Source: Adineta vaga (lineage: Eukaryota; Rotifera). From it: a stretch of DNA of 64,000 bases. Each line of letters begins with the position of its first letter. Positions within the stretch are counted from its first letter, which is position 1. Under the pieces are notes generated by a model that made no database searches, was not told the DNA's origin, and saw only the letters and a program-made list of their open reading frames with translations. Shown in pieces: positions 1-10,207 of this stretch. The stretch is taken from positions 372,001 through 436,000 of the forward strand of contig CP075492.1 in assembly GCA_021613535.1 (NCBI GenBank), read 5' to 3'. A program made the position numbers and the translations under genes.

Positions 1-183
1 TCCTTCACTGAATTAAACTTACTTTACTTCGATAAGATAATAGTATGTTTTTGATTTATTCACTCAAATATGTTCTTTCTGTTGAATGCTACACGAAGAA
101 AAGAGATATATAAAAAACAAGGCGTTTATAGAGTTACGAAAAACTCATTTCTAATTTCTAGCATTCGAGTCCGTTATTAGGAG

Positions 184-777
184 TCAACCGACTATGGAGC
201 CGAGTAATGACGTATCATTTGTACATCTAAGTGAACCAGTACCAATTGTAAACCATCCTGTCTTACATTTTCTACATTTTGTTTGTTGAAATAATGCATT
301 ATATTCACCAATAGGACACGGTAATGGTTCGTTTGTTTTATCTAGACAGTAGTGTCCTTGGGGACATTTGACACAGTAAGTTGATCCACTATATTCGTTG
401 TAGTAACCTTCCTTACATGGACGGCATAGCGTTTGTCCAGGTTGATCAGTGTAAGTTCCAGGAGGACATTGCAGAGGAAGAACAGAGGCATCGGATGAGT
501 AATCACCCTTATATGTACGGAAGCAGAATGATGATCCTTCATACTCAGTATAATCACCAGGGGGACATTTTCGACATTTCACTTGACCATAGAGATTATT
601 GTAGGTACCTGGTGGACACGCCATTTTTACACCATTCGAGCAATAATGGCCTTTATCGCAACGATAGCATTCTTCGAAATCGGTACTGTAATACTGGCCC
701 GGTGAGCAGGTATTTTGTGCTTGCACGATAAAATCAACAGAATACAAGAGATAAAAATTTATAATGTGAAGAAGCAT
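184..777 (-). CDS. Secreted cysteine-rich protein with ephrin-receptor-like repeats
   Basis: Single-exon gene of 197 aa. I start it at the ATG at 777 because the frame extends only 15 nt further, to a TTG. A hydrophobic signal peptide (about residues 1-20) precedes four or more repeats of the form C-P-x-G-x-Y/F with paired cysteines (CPPGTY, CRKCPPGDY, CPQGHYC, CPIGEY). This pattern is that of the ephrin-receptor-like / GCC2-GCC3 cysteine-rich module found in extracellular proteins. No transmembrane segment follows, so secretion is inferred. The 3' end is close to the window edge, but the stop codon is inside it. The ligand and exact role are unknown. The frame is clean, so the gene is probably real. 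A larger multi-exon gene continuing to the left cannot be excluded. Confidence 0.75.
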   Translation of the reverse strand: MLLHIINFYLLYSVDFIVQAQNTCSPGQYYSTDFEECYRCDKGHYCSNGVKMACPPGTYNNLYGQVKCRKCPPGDYTEYEGSSFCFRTYKGDYSSDASVLPLQCPPGTYTDQPGQTLCRPCKEGYYNEYSGSTYCVKCPQGHYCLDKTNEPLPCPIGEYNALFQQTKCRKCKTGWFTIGTGSLRCTNDTSLLGSIVG

Positions 778-1371
778 TTTACTTTCTAACAAAAAAATTA
801 GTATGATTGTAATTAAATCAACTACTGCCTACTATAGTATTAAAAGATATTACATAATATATCAGAGATTTGTCATAATTTAAGTTCTACTAGAATGCAA
901 AGTTATTTTCAAGAACAAAATTCGGTTAGAAAAGAAAAGAAATGAAAAAAAAACTTGAAAGAACGCTGCTAATTATTCATTCTTCTTTTATCGGTACGTG
1001 TAGATATGTATGCCTCGTTTTCTTCTATCTGTTTCTTCGCTTCATTGTTAATCATACGCACATAACTATTCTTATTGACACAATTTTGTACGAGCTTAAA
1101 TTTAATATAAACTACTTCGTGAAGTCATTTGTTCTTAAGATCGAATCAAAGAAATGCAACGTTTTTACACTATCCTATTGAAAAAATTTATCTATATTTT
1201 TAATTGATTAATTCATTAACAATAAATAGTCGATTATAATTATAGATTTTTTATAGAACTTTTTCAATACAGGTATTACAAAGCAAGTTATTTATTTATA
1301 TCTCTATAGATGTTTCTATTCAGTTCATTTAACACTTGACCAACATATCAATATAATCCAAACTTAAACCA
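778..1371. other. Intergenic, upstream of the Cys-rich gene
   Basis: AT-rich sequence between divergent loci. It should hold the promoter of the minus-strand Cys-rich gene, but I see no clear element. An open frame at 942-1181 has no recognisable features and looks like chance. Confidence 0.4.
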
Positions 1372-1626
1372 ATGTCAGCCGGTTATCCAATAATTGTTGT
1401 TTTTTGGTTTCCTTTTATAATTGGTTTGACCATATGTAGTTGGTACTGTCGTTACTATCGATGAAAGCAAGCAAAGGAACGATTTCTTCATCGGGTAGAA
1501 ATGGCTGCAGCTCAAGGTTAACCACGTATCGTCTATCATATACAACCAATTACTGTACCACTTCTACAAGAGTCAGCACCTTCAACTTACCAAAAATTAA
1601 TTTCTGCTCAACAATATACAGAATAA
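1372..1626 (+). pseudogene. Small single-pass membrane protein, two in-frame stops
   Basis: A frame of 84 codons runs from ATG at 1372 to TAA at 1624 and is interrupted by TGA (after CRYYR) and TAA (after AAAQG). Both stops can be explained by single C-to-T changes. Around them the frame reads like real protein: a strong hydrophobic segment (about residues 5-22, with VVFWFPFIIGL), then a Cys/Tyr/Arg stretch and a Gln/Pro-rich tail (HIQPITVPLLQ). I do not recognise the family. The length and topology suggest a small type I or III membrane protein. An intron avoiding both stops is unlikely in so short a region. Confidence 0.5.
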
Positions 1627-1712
1627 AATGAATTACTAATTCTCTGTTATATAACAAGTAACGCGGTAAAAATTGCCGCTGACCCTCTACTGAAAGGATA
1701 TAATAATTTCGC

Positions 1713-2065
1713 TTTTGTCACGTGGACTAAGAGCAGAATTGTTTCAATTCGTAAGTCCAATCAATTAATAATCTGTTCAACAGTCTTTTATTTATACTCA
1801 TCTTGCTTATTATAACCGTCTCAAACTAACGTCTAGTCATTCGTCGGCCTCCCTCCGGTCGGCCACTCACGGCTAGCCGTTGGTATGTAGTCATTTCCCG
1901 TTTTCACATCTCAAACCAATCCATTCTTACCGGATCAGTTCCTAATCGAGGATATTGCAACTTTATATAACAGTATGATGTTTATTACTGACTTTATTTT
2001 TCCTTTTATTTTCAGACATCGATAATTGGTTGAGTCGGTTCTTAAAGAGCCATCAATTATGTCCC
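1713..2065 (+). repeat. Dispersed repeat, copy A (partner at 50.9 kb)
   Basis: This stretch is clearly similar over about 220 nt to 50,922-51,142. Shared blocks are TGTCAC.TGGA.TAAGAGC, CTAATCGAGGATATTG, AACTTTATATAACAGTAT and GAGTCGGTTCTTAAAGA or a close variant. Copy A carries an extra GC-rich insert after about 1820. No protein is recognisable. It could be a MITE or part of a larger retroelement. Confidence 0.65.
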
Positions 2066-2186
2066 TTCGGAAATCCATTGAAGATACCTGAGACTCTTTC
2101 AAATATCGTCCTTGAAATAATTGTAGAAAAAAACGTCCAGCCGTTCGTCGGCCTTTCTCCGGTCGGCCACTCACGACTAGCCGCTT
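1831..2186. repeat. Two copies of a 53-nt GC-rich block
   Basis: The block CGTCGGCC...CTCCGGTCGGCCACTCACG..CTAGCCG occurs at about 1831-1883 and again at about 2134-2186, in the same orientation. It is GC-rich against an AT-rich background. The two copies bracket the second half of dispersed repeat A, so they may be ends of one element. Confidence 0.5.
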
Positions 2187-2520
2187 CTATCGAAGTCTCG
2201 ATTGTACTTTCCATTCTTTATTTTCTTTAGAAAAGAATAAATGAGTTGACTTTATTCTATGCCCAGAACCAATGACATTCTTTTATATGTGATCCCATAT
2301 CTGATGGATCACTCTAGATAATTGTAAAAAAAATATGCGTAAACATTCCTATTCAGCATAGAAGGGTAAAAGACTCACACATCACTGGAATGAATTAGAA
2401 AATGCTAGCTCTAGAGTGCCATTTCTAACCTCTCAGAATCATTCGTCCAATTCTAACAGCATAGCTGATTTTCTCGTATGCTAAGTATCAGAAAAGACAG
2501 GACAAAATGATTAACAAAAA
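2187..2520. other. Intergenic, nothing recognised
   Basis: AT-rich sequence without a convincing frame, repeat or hairpin. Confidence 0.3.
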
Positions 2521-2830
2521 ACTAACCTGAAATTCAGATTCCTCAACTTCGATTACCCTTTGGTGAAACTTTACTGAAAAATATGATAATGAGTCACTAA
2601 TTAGTTAATTATGAATTAGTAATTAAGTAAAACTAACATCAGATTCCGGATTCCTCGACCTCGATTACTCTTCGGTCAAACTTTACAGAAAAATAATATA
2701 ATTAATTACCAATTAGCTAATCAGCTAATTAATCAATTACCAATTAAGTAAAACCAACCTCAGATTCGGATTCCTCACCCTCAAATACCTTTTGGTCAAA
2801 CCTTAAAGCAAAAAAAGATTGAAAGTTTTA
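2521..2830. repeat. Minisatellite of three diverged units of about 105-125 nt
   Basis: Three tandem units share CAGATTC.GGATTCCTC followed by TCGATTAC.CTTTGGTCAAAC and then an AT-rich spacer rich in AATTAG/TAATTA. They start near 2524, 2635 and 2757. Spacer length varies between units. Confidence 0.7.
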
Positions 2831-2952
2831 ATCAACCAATCAGAGGAGTGAATGAACACACATCAACTCTTTTTTTCAGTAACATCTGCTCGACGCATAA
2901 CCCTCCTTTCAGTAGAGGGAATAATTCATAAACGAATTTGCTTATTCATTTC

Positions 2953-3189
2953 CTATACATACTTATTACAAAACATCGTTCTATCAGAACCTTTGAACTT
3001 TTTAATAATCAGAATCATTCCACATGTTCTACACTTAAAACATTCTTTATGCGACACCTAAAATATTCCGATGTTTTTTGAGATGAAGGAAAAGATTCTT
3101 CATGAACTTACTGTGCTAAGATATTCGATTCCGTCCTTTGGATCGACTTCTTTATGACATGTTCCACATTCTGGTAATACAAACGCCAT
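2953..3189 (-). CDS. One-LIM-domain mini-gene (two exons)
   Basis: Exon 1 is 3112-3189 (26 codons from ATG) and exon 2 is 2953-3057 (34 codons plus TAG), with a 54-nt intron bounded by GTAAG and TTTTAG. The joined 60-aa product is a single LIM domain: CGTC at residues 8-11, then an 18-residue spacer, HKEC, KCRTC, and a final FCNKY. LIM domains bind two zinc ions through eight ligands and mediate protein contacts. Seven ligands are present. The eighth position, usually His, Asp or Cys, is Tyr here. The protein stops right after the domain, so this may be a 3'-truncated copy of a longer LIM gene rather than an active mini-protein. Splice sites and phase fit well. Confidence 0.6.
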
Positions 3190-3529
3190 TCTTATTCCTT
3201 TTTTCAGCTCTGAAAAAGGATATAAAATCTTTGTTATTTTATTCTGTACAAAGTGAAGATAAAAAAAAATGAAAGTAAATCTTTACTGTTTCACAAGTAA
3301 CCATAAGAGAGTTTTGTTATCGTCATTTCTTATCACTTTTACACTAATAACTTGTATAATGTATTTTTTTTCTCGTTTCTCTTGATATTTTTCATCCTTC
3401 GTTTAAATATTTTAAGTCTACTTCGTAGAAAAACAATTTTCAATAGTTTTTCGCGGACACTTATAATAAATGTTTTGTGGAACTCACATATATTTTCGAA
3501 GAAAAATGTGGGTGTAAGTTTTAAGTCGA
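3190..3529. other. Intergenic, upstream of the LIM mini-gene
   Basis: AT-rich, with no recognisable element. It presumably contains the promoter of the minus-strand LIM gene. Confidence 0.3.
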
Positions 3530-3765
3530 GAAAATCCTTGGACCCCCTCCCACCTCCTCTCCCATTCGATGAACTTTTTGACCCCTCCCCCCCCTCCCGA
3601 CCCTCTAAGGGACGGAAATTTTGTGATAAATTAGCTTATGCTAAGCGAGGTACTCCGCCTTTCCGCCCCCCGGAAGGGGAGGGAGTTTTATTTTCCAGAA
3701 AATTCTTCATTTATAGGTACAAGGATGTGGTGTAACACCCCCCCCCCCTCGCTCCCCTCCCTTTC
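3530..3765. repeat. C-rich tract with C7-C11 runs
   Basis: Runs of C (CCCCTCC, CCCCTCCCCCC, CCGCCCCCCGG, and an uninterrupted C run near 3738-3748) alternate with short AT stretches. The minus strand has several G runs close enough for G-quadruplexes. Frames across it are low in complexity and not convincing genes. Confidence 0.5.
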
Positions 3766-4505
3766 AGTATCAAAATGGCATAGCGTGAGTGACGGTGATG
3801 GTGTGAATGCAGGTAAAGGTAGCATATTTACACGTCCGTGCCACCCATACCCTAAAAAACGATAAAAATTAACAAAACCCTTTTCTTACTATAACACAGC
3901 TGAATATGTAATGATTTACCAAATTCATACTCATATTATTACTTAAGATTTGCAGGCTTACTCTTAGCAATAAAACACTTTCGAATTCAGAAATTGGTAA
4001 AGAATAAGGAATGTGAGTTCCACATTTTAGCTCCAAAGGAGCTACGCTGACAAGCTTTTTTAAATTAATTAAAATTTCATCTCAAAGAAAATCTGATGAT
4101 AATACATTGAACATAATATTTCGTATAGAAACAAGTAAAGTTCATCATGTCAATTCACTTCATTCTAGAATATTTTTTTATCTTTTCTAATAAGTAACAA
4201 AGTAGAAGTCATAACATGTCATTGAGATCTTATAATTATATTTTTAATAAAGATATTGATGGTACTCATTATAATGAAAATAAAACGTGACTTTCTTTTT
4301 TCAATAGAAGAAAATTTTGTTAAAAGTTACAAAAAAAAAATCTTTTTTTCTTTATTTTAACTTTTTAAAGAAATTTTCATAAAATTAACAATTAATGTCA
4401 ATATTTAATATCCATTGTTGTTGAATTCAAAAAGAACAATCAAATTGATTAAATTTATTAGAATTCTTCAATATTTCATATTGATTACAGAATATTTTCT
4501 CTATA
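3766..4505. other. Intergenic, AT-rich
   Basis: No gene, clear repeat or hairpin was recognised. Confidence 0.3.
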
Positions 4506-4566
4506 TGTTGGGTGTGGGTGGGTGTGCGGGTGTCAGATACCACTAGCACTCACACCCACACCCTCA
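4506..4566. repeat. Telomere-like foldback unit 1
   Basis: GGGTGTGGGTGGGTGTG on the left is followed, after a spacer of about 20 nt, by CTCACACCCACACCCTCAAG. The arms pair as a hairpin made of TGTGGG-type repeats. Read on the minus strand, the right arm starts ATCTTGAGGGTGTGGGTGTG, the same lead-in seen near 13.0, 34.8 and 35.7 kb. Confidence 0.75.
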
Positions 4567-5606
4567 AGATGATAGCGGACGTGATACTCTATCATATGCA
4601 CCAATAAAAAAAAAATCGAAAAATTTGACAAAAATCAACTTTTTTGGGTGGAGGGTGGGCCTTAAATATCCTAATTTTAAATGAGAAAGTTTTCTTGTAT
4701 AAGATATAATTCTTTAAAAATACATACTACAACATTATAACTAAATTATTCTTCATTTATTGCAATTAATAATAGATATTTGTATAAAATTGAAAATATT
4801 TGAGATAAATGATGAATCATAATTTCATTAGAATTCATTTGAAAGATTTTCAATAGAACTTATCGATTGATGATTTTCATTTGTTTTAATAAAAATCTTA
4901 AGAATTTTTTCGTATAAATTAACTTACTTCGAAATCTTTTTTTCTAAATGATCGACAGATCATCTTCGTTTAATATTATTATCATGAAATTGTAGAAATT
5001 TCAAATAGATAAAGAAATTCATTCAAACATATATATGTTTATCATCTGTGGGATAGAAAACAATGATATTATTTATGTGTGTTTTAATTATATTCTCATT
5101 TTATACAAATATACTGACTTAATCTTTATAAAAGTTCTGTTTTTATATTATTCTCACTTATGTAGTATTACGTTCAAACATTTAGAAATTATCTCGTGTA
5201 TCTTTTTCTCCTGTTTTTTATTAATATTACATTTTTTTTCAAAAAACAAAGCGTCTTATTTCTCTTACTGATGTTTTTCTTTCGAATTTAATATTATTAT
5301 TCTCTTTTCCGAATTTGTTTGATACATCTGAGTAATATAATAAACTGAGAGTGTTTTCGTATCTATATATCATAGGAAGAACAGAACGAATGAATGAAAT
5401 AAATTTTGTCATCATTTTATCTTTTCATTTGCTCGTGTTAGTTTTTGTTTTGTTTCTTTTTCCACGTAAACGCATACGATAAGTTTCAACGAGTTTTGGT
5501 CATTATAAATCGAACTATAACTTTGTAAAGCATCTTGACGACAGTTGAATGTGAGTATATTTTCATCCTTATTACTCATAATTTCACATAAATTGTTTCA
5601 AATAAT
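4567..5606. other. Intergenic, upstream of the ART-TPR gene
   Basis: About 1 kb of AT-rich sequence that should include the promoter of the ART-TPR gene. A G-rich patch lies near 4640-4660. The open frame at 5035-5271 is hydrophobic by composition and not convincing. Confidence 0.35.
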
Positions 5607-8222
5607 ATGTCGGAATTTTTTTGCCGAAATAAACACCCTGCAAATATTACTGTTATTGATATATATGGAAGTTTTGCTACGAATCCACGTATTCGCACTG
5701 TTCAACTATGTGATAGAGAAATTGCCTTTGAAGTTTTGGCAACACCCTCAAATTCGGATGATTTTGTCATTATCTTTCTCGATTCTAATCGTATAGCAAA
5801 TATTGAAAAATACCTCAATGTACTATTCGCGTTCGGTGGTAATTATTCATATTACAAAGACTTTCATGATATTGATGAATGTGTTGATTTTATTTCGTCG
5901 TTGAAATATGAAAAAGTCTTTCTAGTTTTATTCATAAATGAAGCCGAATTATTGGTACCACTCATTCACGAGATTTCAACGTTGATATATATTTATATTT
6001 GTTTTGAAGAAGAAGCTTCAAGTATAGATTCTAAACAGTTCAATTGGATAAATATCTATCCTAAGATTTGTGATAAAATCTACGAATTAAGTGACGAGCT
6101 ACGTTGTCGAATGAAAAAAGATATGGAATTGATGCGAATCCCTGTAGTAGAACCTATGTTGTTCTCAATGAACACAACAGCAATGAAAAATATCAATGCA
6201 GATTGTGCAGCTTATCAATGGAATCAAATATTATTAGATGCTCTACGACATTTACCGAAAAACAATAAATCAAGACAAGATATTTTAACTATATGCAAAA
6301 CACAATATAAAGATGATCCATGTGAATTTAAAAAAATCGAACAATTTGAAAAAACATATCAACCTCAATCAGCTATTTGGTGGTATTCTCAAGACTGTTT
6401 TCTCTATAAATTAATAAACAAAGCACTTCAAACTGAAGATATTGATATTTTATTCAAATTTAGATTTTTTATAATTGATCTGTACGATCAATTAAGTGAT
6501 TTACACAATAAATCCAAAACAGAAAATTCAAATATTCTTACAGTTTATCGTGGTCAACAAATAACACCTAATGAATTAGAAAATCTGCAAAACAATATAA
6601 ATAATATTATATCATTGAAGTCTTTCTTATCTACGACGACAAACAAAAATGTTGCACTCATGTATGCTGGTGATGGGTCTCAACGACCACAATTAGAATC
6701 AATACTTTTTGAAATTTTAGTTGATGTCAACAAATCAGACAAACCTTTAGCCGATATTTCACAACAAAGTCAAATGTCGCATGAAGATGAAGTTTTACTA
6801 TCTATGAGTATGTTATTTACAGTAAAATCTATCGAACAAATAGAAAATAATGTATGGAAAATACAATTGATGACAACGAATGAAAGTAGTATAAAACTGA
6901 ACGACTATTTAGATGAATTATGTTTAAACTTCAGTGAATATGATGATCCACTTTTCCGACTTGCTTCACTTCTGAGTGAAGTAGGATCTTATGAAAAGGC
7001 AGAAAAATATCTATTAATGTTACTTGAAGAATATAGAGAAGATTATGGTAGGATTTACAATGTTCTTGGCTTATGTAACTATGCTAAGCATAACTACAGA
7101 CGTGCTCTACACTATTATATACAAGCCATGAATCATTTTATAGTGACACAAAACACCGAGCACCCAATTTGTTGTTATCTTTATAATAATATTGGAGTCA
7201 TTTATGAAGGTGAAGATGATTATGAACAAGCAATGAATTTCTATAAAAAGGCATTGGAAATTTATCTACAACATCCAACAGGGCATCGTGAAATGTTTGT
7301 GACTATTTTAGCGCGCATAGGACATATTTATGCCAAGTTTGGGAATTATGATGAAGCTTTCAAAAAGTATTATCGTGCTTATGAAATTGTTGAAAACCTA
7401 CATTCCAGTAGCACTCATTCCGTAGCAACACTATATAGTTATATGGGTGATACTTATTTAAAATTAGGACAACACAATAAATCATTGGAATATTACAAAA
7501 AAAGTCTACAGATTCTTCAAGAAGTATTACCCAATGACAAAGCACCAATCGCTCAAGCTTATGAAAGTATTGGAGTAGTATACGGTTTCAAAGGAGAATA
7601 TGATGAAGCGCTCCGTCAATATAAAGAAGCAGAACGAATATTCGTAGCTAATGGTATTATTGCTCATATTGATCTCGCCGGTGTTTATGGTGAAATGGGA
7701 GTTATTTATCGTAAAAAAAAAGAATACGAGATAGCATTATATTATCATAAAGAATGTTTAAATATTAAAAAAAAGTTTTGTCCAGAAAATAGCATTGGTA
7801 TAGCAAAAACTTATAATAATATTGGTGTAGTTTATCATGAAATGATTAACATTGAACTAAGTATTGAATATACAAAAAAGGCTATTAATTGTATAGAAAA
7901 CTGTCAAACTCCTAACGAAGTCGAACTAGCAATCTATTATGGTAATCTTGGATCATGTTATGCAGATGTACAAGATGTTGAGCAAGCACTGTATTACCAT
8001 AATTTATCTCTCGATATTAAATGTCGTGTTTTTCCATCAAATCATCCAACATTTTCTATAACATTTCATAACATTGCTCAAGCGCTATGTCAAATAGGCA
8101 ATATTTTGACGGCTATAGATTATTCGGAAAAAGCGGTTAAAATATCTGAAGAAGCATTAGGCGTTAATCATCCAAACTATCAAATCTTTATGGCGCTATT
8201 AAATGAACTAAAAACTATTTAA
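5607..8222 (+). CDS. ADP-ribosyltransferase fused to kinesin-light-chain-type TPRs
   Basis: Single-exon protein of 871 aa. Residues about 1-200 resemble an alpha/beta sensor-like domain (hydrophobic strands FVIIFLDSN and KVFLVLFIN); I cannot name it firmly. Residues about 240-430 form an arginine-type mono-ADP-ribosyltransferase (ART) domain: Arg in VYRGQ (about 312), the Ser-Thr motif in SFLSTTTN (about 338-345), and the E-x-E signature in HEDEVLL (about 391-397). All three R-S-ExE elements are intact, so transfer of ADP-ribose from NAD+ to protein arginine is plausible. Residues about 460-860 hold about nine 42-residue TPRs with the kinesin-light-chain spacing, which bind partner proteins. 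There is no signal peptide, so it is probably cytosolic. ART-TPR proteins are expanded in bdelloid rotifers. Related pieces lie at 14.0 and 61-62.3 kb. The cellular target is unknown. Confidence 0.85.
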   Translation: MSEFFCRNKHPANITVIDIYGSFATNPRIRTVQLCDREIAFEVLATPSNSDDFVIIFLDSNRIANIEKYLNVLFAFGGNYSYYKDFHDIDECVDFISSLKYEKVFLVLFINEAELLVPLIHEISTLIYIYICFEEEASSIDSKQFNWINIYPKICDKIYELSDELRCRMKKDMELMRIPVVEPMLFSMNTTAMKNINADCAAYQWNQILLDALRHLPKNNKSRQDILTICKTQYKDDPCEFKKIEQFEKTYQPQSAIWWYSQDCFLYKLINKALQTEDIDILFKFRFFIIDLYDQLSDLHNKSKTENSNILTVYRGQQITPNELENLQNNINNIISLKSFLSTTTNKNVALMYAGDGSQRPQLESILFEILVDVNKSDKPLADISQQSQMSHEDEVLLSMSMLFTVKSIEQIENNVWKIQLMTTNESSIKLNDYLDELCLNFSEYDDPLFRLASLLSEVGSYEKAEKYLLMLLEEYREDYGRIYNVLGLCNYAKHNYRRALHYYIQAMNHFIVTQNTEHPICCYLYNNIGVIYEGEDDYEQAMNFYKKALEIYLQHPTGHREMFVTILARIGHIYAKFGNYDEAFKKYYRAYEIVENLHSSSTHSVATLYSYMGDTYLKLGQHNKSLEYYKKSLQILQEVLPNDKAPIAQAYESIGVVYGFKGEYDEALRQYKEAERIFVANGIIAHIDLAGVYGEMGVIYRKKKEYEIALYYHKECLNIKKKFCPENSIGIAKTYNNIGVVYHEMINIELSIEYTKKAINCIENCQTPNEVELAIYYGNLGSCYADVQDVEQALYYHNLSLDIKCRVFPSNHPTFSITFHNIAQALCQIGNILTAIDYSEKAVKISEEALGVNHPNYQIFMALLNELKTI

Positions 8223-8918
8223 ACTCATTGTTTACAAGAATAATATTTGTCTTCTATACAGTTGAGAATATCGATGTGGATATTGTGTTCTGTACAACGA
8301 CTAAACGTATTGTTATATAGTATCAGATTCACTCTCACATTCTTTATTTATGTTATTAAATTACTAAAAAAACATTGAATTTTATTCTGATTATAATCAT
8401 TTAATTCATAAAAATAAATATTTTATCTTTTCATTCTCATGATTTTCTATGTTCTAAAAGTGCCATGACAAAAGTGTTAATTGGCTTCACTTTTCGCTGC
8501 ATTTAGGAAGCAATGAACAAAACAATCAAAAGAGTAAATGTAGTGTTTATCTAAGGAATAATTATTTTATATATGAGAAAATCTTATTAGAGAAAAAAAG
8601 AAATTTTCTCTTGTTTCACAGGATAAACAACAGGCCTTTGTTTTTCTTTAAACGAAATATATAAAGAATATTACATTCCTCCATCTTGAACCTCATATAT
8701 GAATTTCTGTACGTGTACAATTTTGACTCTATCTTATTTCTAATACTTTATGAATTCTATGTACAATATTTGTTTTACTTTCATTTGTGTGATGATATTA
8801 TTAATTCATGATCATTTAATGGAGTTCCTATAATTTGTATGTTATTGAAGTCTTTTCTTGACAAATTGGATACAATATTTCATCAAATAATCTCTAGATT
8901 TCTTGTGATTGTTTTTAG
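8223..8918. other. 3' flank of the ART-TPR gene
   Basis: AT-rich. It includes AATAAA-type signals near 8412-8418 suited to polyadenylation of the ART-TPR transcript. The 8-bp target copy of the following hAT element is at 8911-8918. Confidence 0.35.
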
Positions 8919-9505
8919 CAGAGATGGGCAAGTCAAGTCAAGTCAAGTCAAAAAACATATATTAAGAGGTTTCAATGTATTTTTTTTTTGTATTCCACTA
9001 TAGTCTTATTACAGAATCAGAATGTAAAAGAAAAATATAATTAAAAATGAAAATTTTTGTTAAAAATAAATTTGAAATAATACGAAATTTTTATTTCAAA
9101 GTTTTATTCAATACTTTTTTCCAATTTCTATTGGTAAACTAGTATCCCTATGATCTGTTTATCGAAGATCTTTGTAATATATTTGTGTTGTTTAACCTTT
9201 ATTATTAAAATTTCTCGGTAACACCAATCGAAACCTAATGAATCAACAAAACAGTACTGTTGATACACCTTCATCAAACGATGAAATCGAGATAGAAGTA
9301 GTACCAACGTTCAATTCACCAACTGTTACTCAAAGCTTAGCATCAAATTCAACAATATTTAAAACTACTCGTGATCAATTCTTTGACGATCTTCAAACAA
9401 AAATAGAAGATCTGAAAGAATTTTTTATAATACGTTTTAACTGAGTTTGACTTGCATGACTTGACTTGACTTGACTTGTGAAAACGTCGGACTTGCCCAT
9501 CTCTG
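8919..9505. mobile_element. 587-bp hAT-type transposon with 8-bp target duplication
   Basis: The ends are CAGAGATGGGCAAGTC on the left and GACTTGCCCATCTCTG on the right, a perfect 16-bp inverted repeat of the classic hAT type. The target duplication GTTTTTAG is perfect at 8911-8918 and 9506-9513. Subterminal tandem AAGTC copies on the left mirror GACTT copies on the right. The only frame inside (9238-9444, 68 aa, Ser/Thr/Asn-rich) lacks transposase motifs; it may be a first-exon relic. The element is non-autonomous and, judging by its perfect ends, recent. Confidence 0.9.
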
Positions 9506-9513
9506 GTTTTTAG

Positions 9514-10207
9514 TAATGCACTTTTATTTCGTATTCTTTGGCGAAAAAACTTGATTAAAAAGTACAATTCAATTATTACCAATTTCATTTCTTTAATTTA
9601 TTTTTAATTTTTCTCAAACAATTATGCAACTTGTTGTTTATATTATTTTTCGTGAGAGTGTGAGTTTGAGCATATTGATAAATGATAAAGAATTCAGATT
9701 TTCATTTCTTCTTCTTTATGTATATATTGATTGTACTGAAATTACTTTTAACAAAAGAAAAATTCAAGAACGAAATATGAAGACAAAGAAAAATCCAATG
9801 TAAGAAAAAACATTTCAAAGATTTATTTGCCTTAACAAAGAAAAAAAAGAAAGTTCTTTTATTGATCTTTTCCTTACTTGATGTTTTTTTTTATAGATGT
9901 GTATCAAGTTTCATTCTCAATAAATTCTTCTATTGTTAATGAAAAAGATCACCATTAATTAAACGAAAATCGAAAGGAATTATATGAAGAATTCAAATAA
10001 AAATTCTTTTCTTCTTTTCATTGTGAGATAACATCAACGAATGATCAACAAAAATATATAAAACAGTCAAGATCAACTGATCAGAATTGTCAAAGTTCTT
10101 CTTATGAAACTTTATCGAATTCAATTAGAATTTCTTCAAAAAACAAAAACATTCGTAAATATTTTTATCCTCCAATAAATCTTACTCATTGCTCTCATTT
10201 AAATAAA
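9514..10207. other. Intergenic, 5' of the Kelch fragment
   Basis: AT-rich. It may hold the promoter and first exon of the Kelch gene, but I could not fix a start codon. Confidence 0.3.

Noticed and set aside
381-731. A plus-strand gene opposite the Cys-rich protein
   Set aside because: The frame is the antisense shadow of the cysteine repeats and has no domain features of its own.
942-1181. An 79-aa plus-strand protein
   Set aside because: AT-driven composition, no recognisable motif, and no splice or neighbour support.
5035-5271. A hydrophobic 78-aa protein upstream of ART-TPR
   Set aside because: Phe/Ile/Tyr/Leu richness follows from T-rich DNA and the frame lacks membrane-protein patterning.
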